Assembly (NCBI RefSeq): GCF_024362805.1
Contig: NZ_CP093299.1
Span: 3,442,001-3,506,000 of the forward strand
From: Salipaludibacillus sp. LMS25
Lineage (GTDB): Bacteria; Bacillota; Bacilli; Bacillales; Salisediminibacteriaceae
Direction of reading: 5' to 3'
Length of the DNA stretch: 64,000 nucleotides
The notes beneath the pieces were generated by a model, which saw nothing but the letters and a program-made list of their open reading frames with translations, made no database searches and was not told where the DNA came from. Of the stretch, positions 63,971-64,000 are shown piece after piece. A program made the position numbers and the translations under genes. Each line of letters opens with the position of its first letter. Position 1 is the stretch's first letter.

Positions 63971-64000
63971 CTCCTAATAGCCTCCTGTCGAACGTTGTTG

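Larger units (their letters stand above)
61688..64000 (-). mobile_element. IS21-family insertion sequence, right part beyond window
   Basis: Contains istA and istB in the usual overlapping order. One end is probably at TGT 61688 (IS21 ends begin with TGT); the sub-terminal region holds repeats such as TTGGCAAG/GGCAATTAAAAATGAATGCC. The other end lies beyond position 64000, so target duplication could not be checked. Confidence 0.75.

Overview
The window looks like a chromosome segment of a low-GC, endospore-forming Bacillaceae bacterium, plausibly one of the alkaliphilic or halotolerant genera (inference). Support: CotF-like coat protein, YjcZ-type spore peptide, PrkA and YhbH, a yrkE-F-H-I-like sulfur operon, an LXG toxin, and an acidic LPDTA surface protein with its own class D sortase.

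Layout. 0-15.7 kb: a phage-derived tail and lysis region (late-regulator fragment, major tail protein, tail assembly chaperone, tape measure, Dit, Tal, holin, amidase). No terminase, portal or capsid gene lies between the regulator and the tail genes, so it is a headless prophage remnant or a siphophage-type tailocin. The Dit-Tal module occurs twice in tandem with a decayed holin-amidase scar between the copies. 15.8-17.4 kb: an IS5/IS1182-like element with a 6-bp target duplication. 17.9-23.4 kb: housekeeping and sporulation genes, tRNA-Asn, and the sortase/substrate pair. 24-29.4 kb: SulP transporter plus a persulfide/sulfane-sulfur operon (DsrE, rhodaneses, TusA, MBL-fold dioxygenase); the SulP and DsrE promoters carry matching operator-like sequences. 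29.5-54.8 kb: chromosomal backbone (UbiB-like kinase, DUF523, RND exporter, CAP lipoprotein, SDR, QueG, Ogt, TrmL, HmoA-like, class A PBP, PrkA, SipS-like, YhbH) with two decayed genes. 54.9-64 kb: an accessory island with an endolysin fragment, an LXG toxin-immunity pair, a broken IS4 element, a subtilase-toxin-immunity cassette and an IS21 element cut by the window end.

Scattered through intergenic DNA from 20.8 to 57.5 kb are 13 copies of a roughly 155-bp structured repeat with TTTAT at most ends. It comes in two subfamilies whose stems differ by compensatory changes. It resembles, from memory, the bcr1 elements of the Bacillus cereus group.

The most interesting signals are: the duplicated tail-tip module in a headless phage locus with two predicted programmed frameshifts; the covarying mobile repeat family; and the three-gene lipoprotein subtilase / secreted toxin / immunity cassette, whose first two genes both lack a normal ATG.
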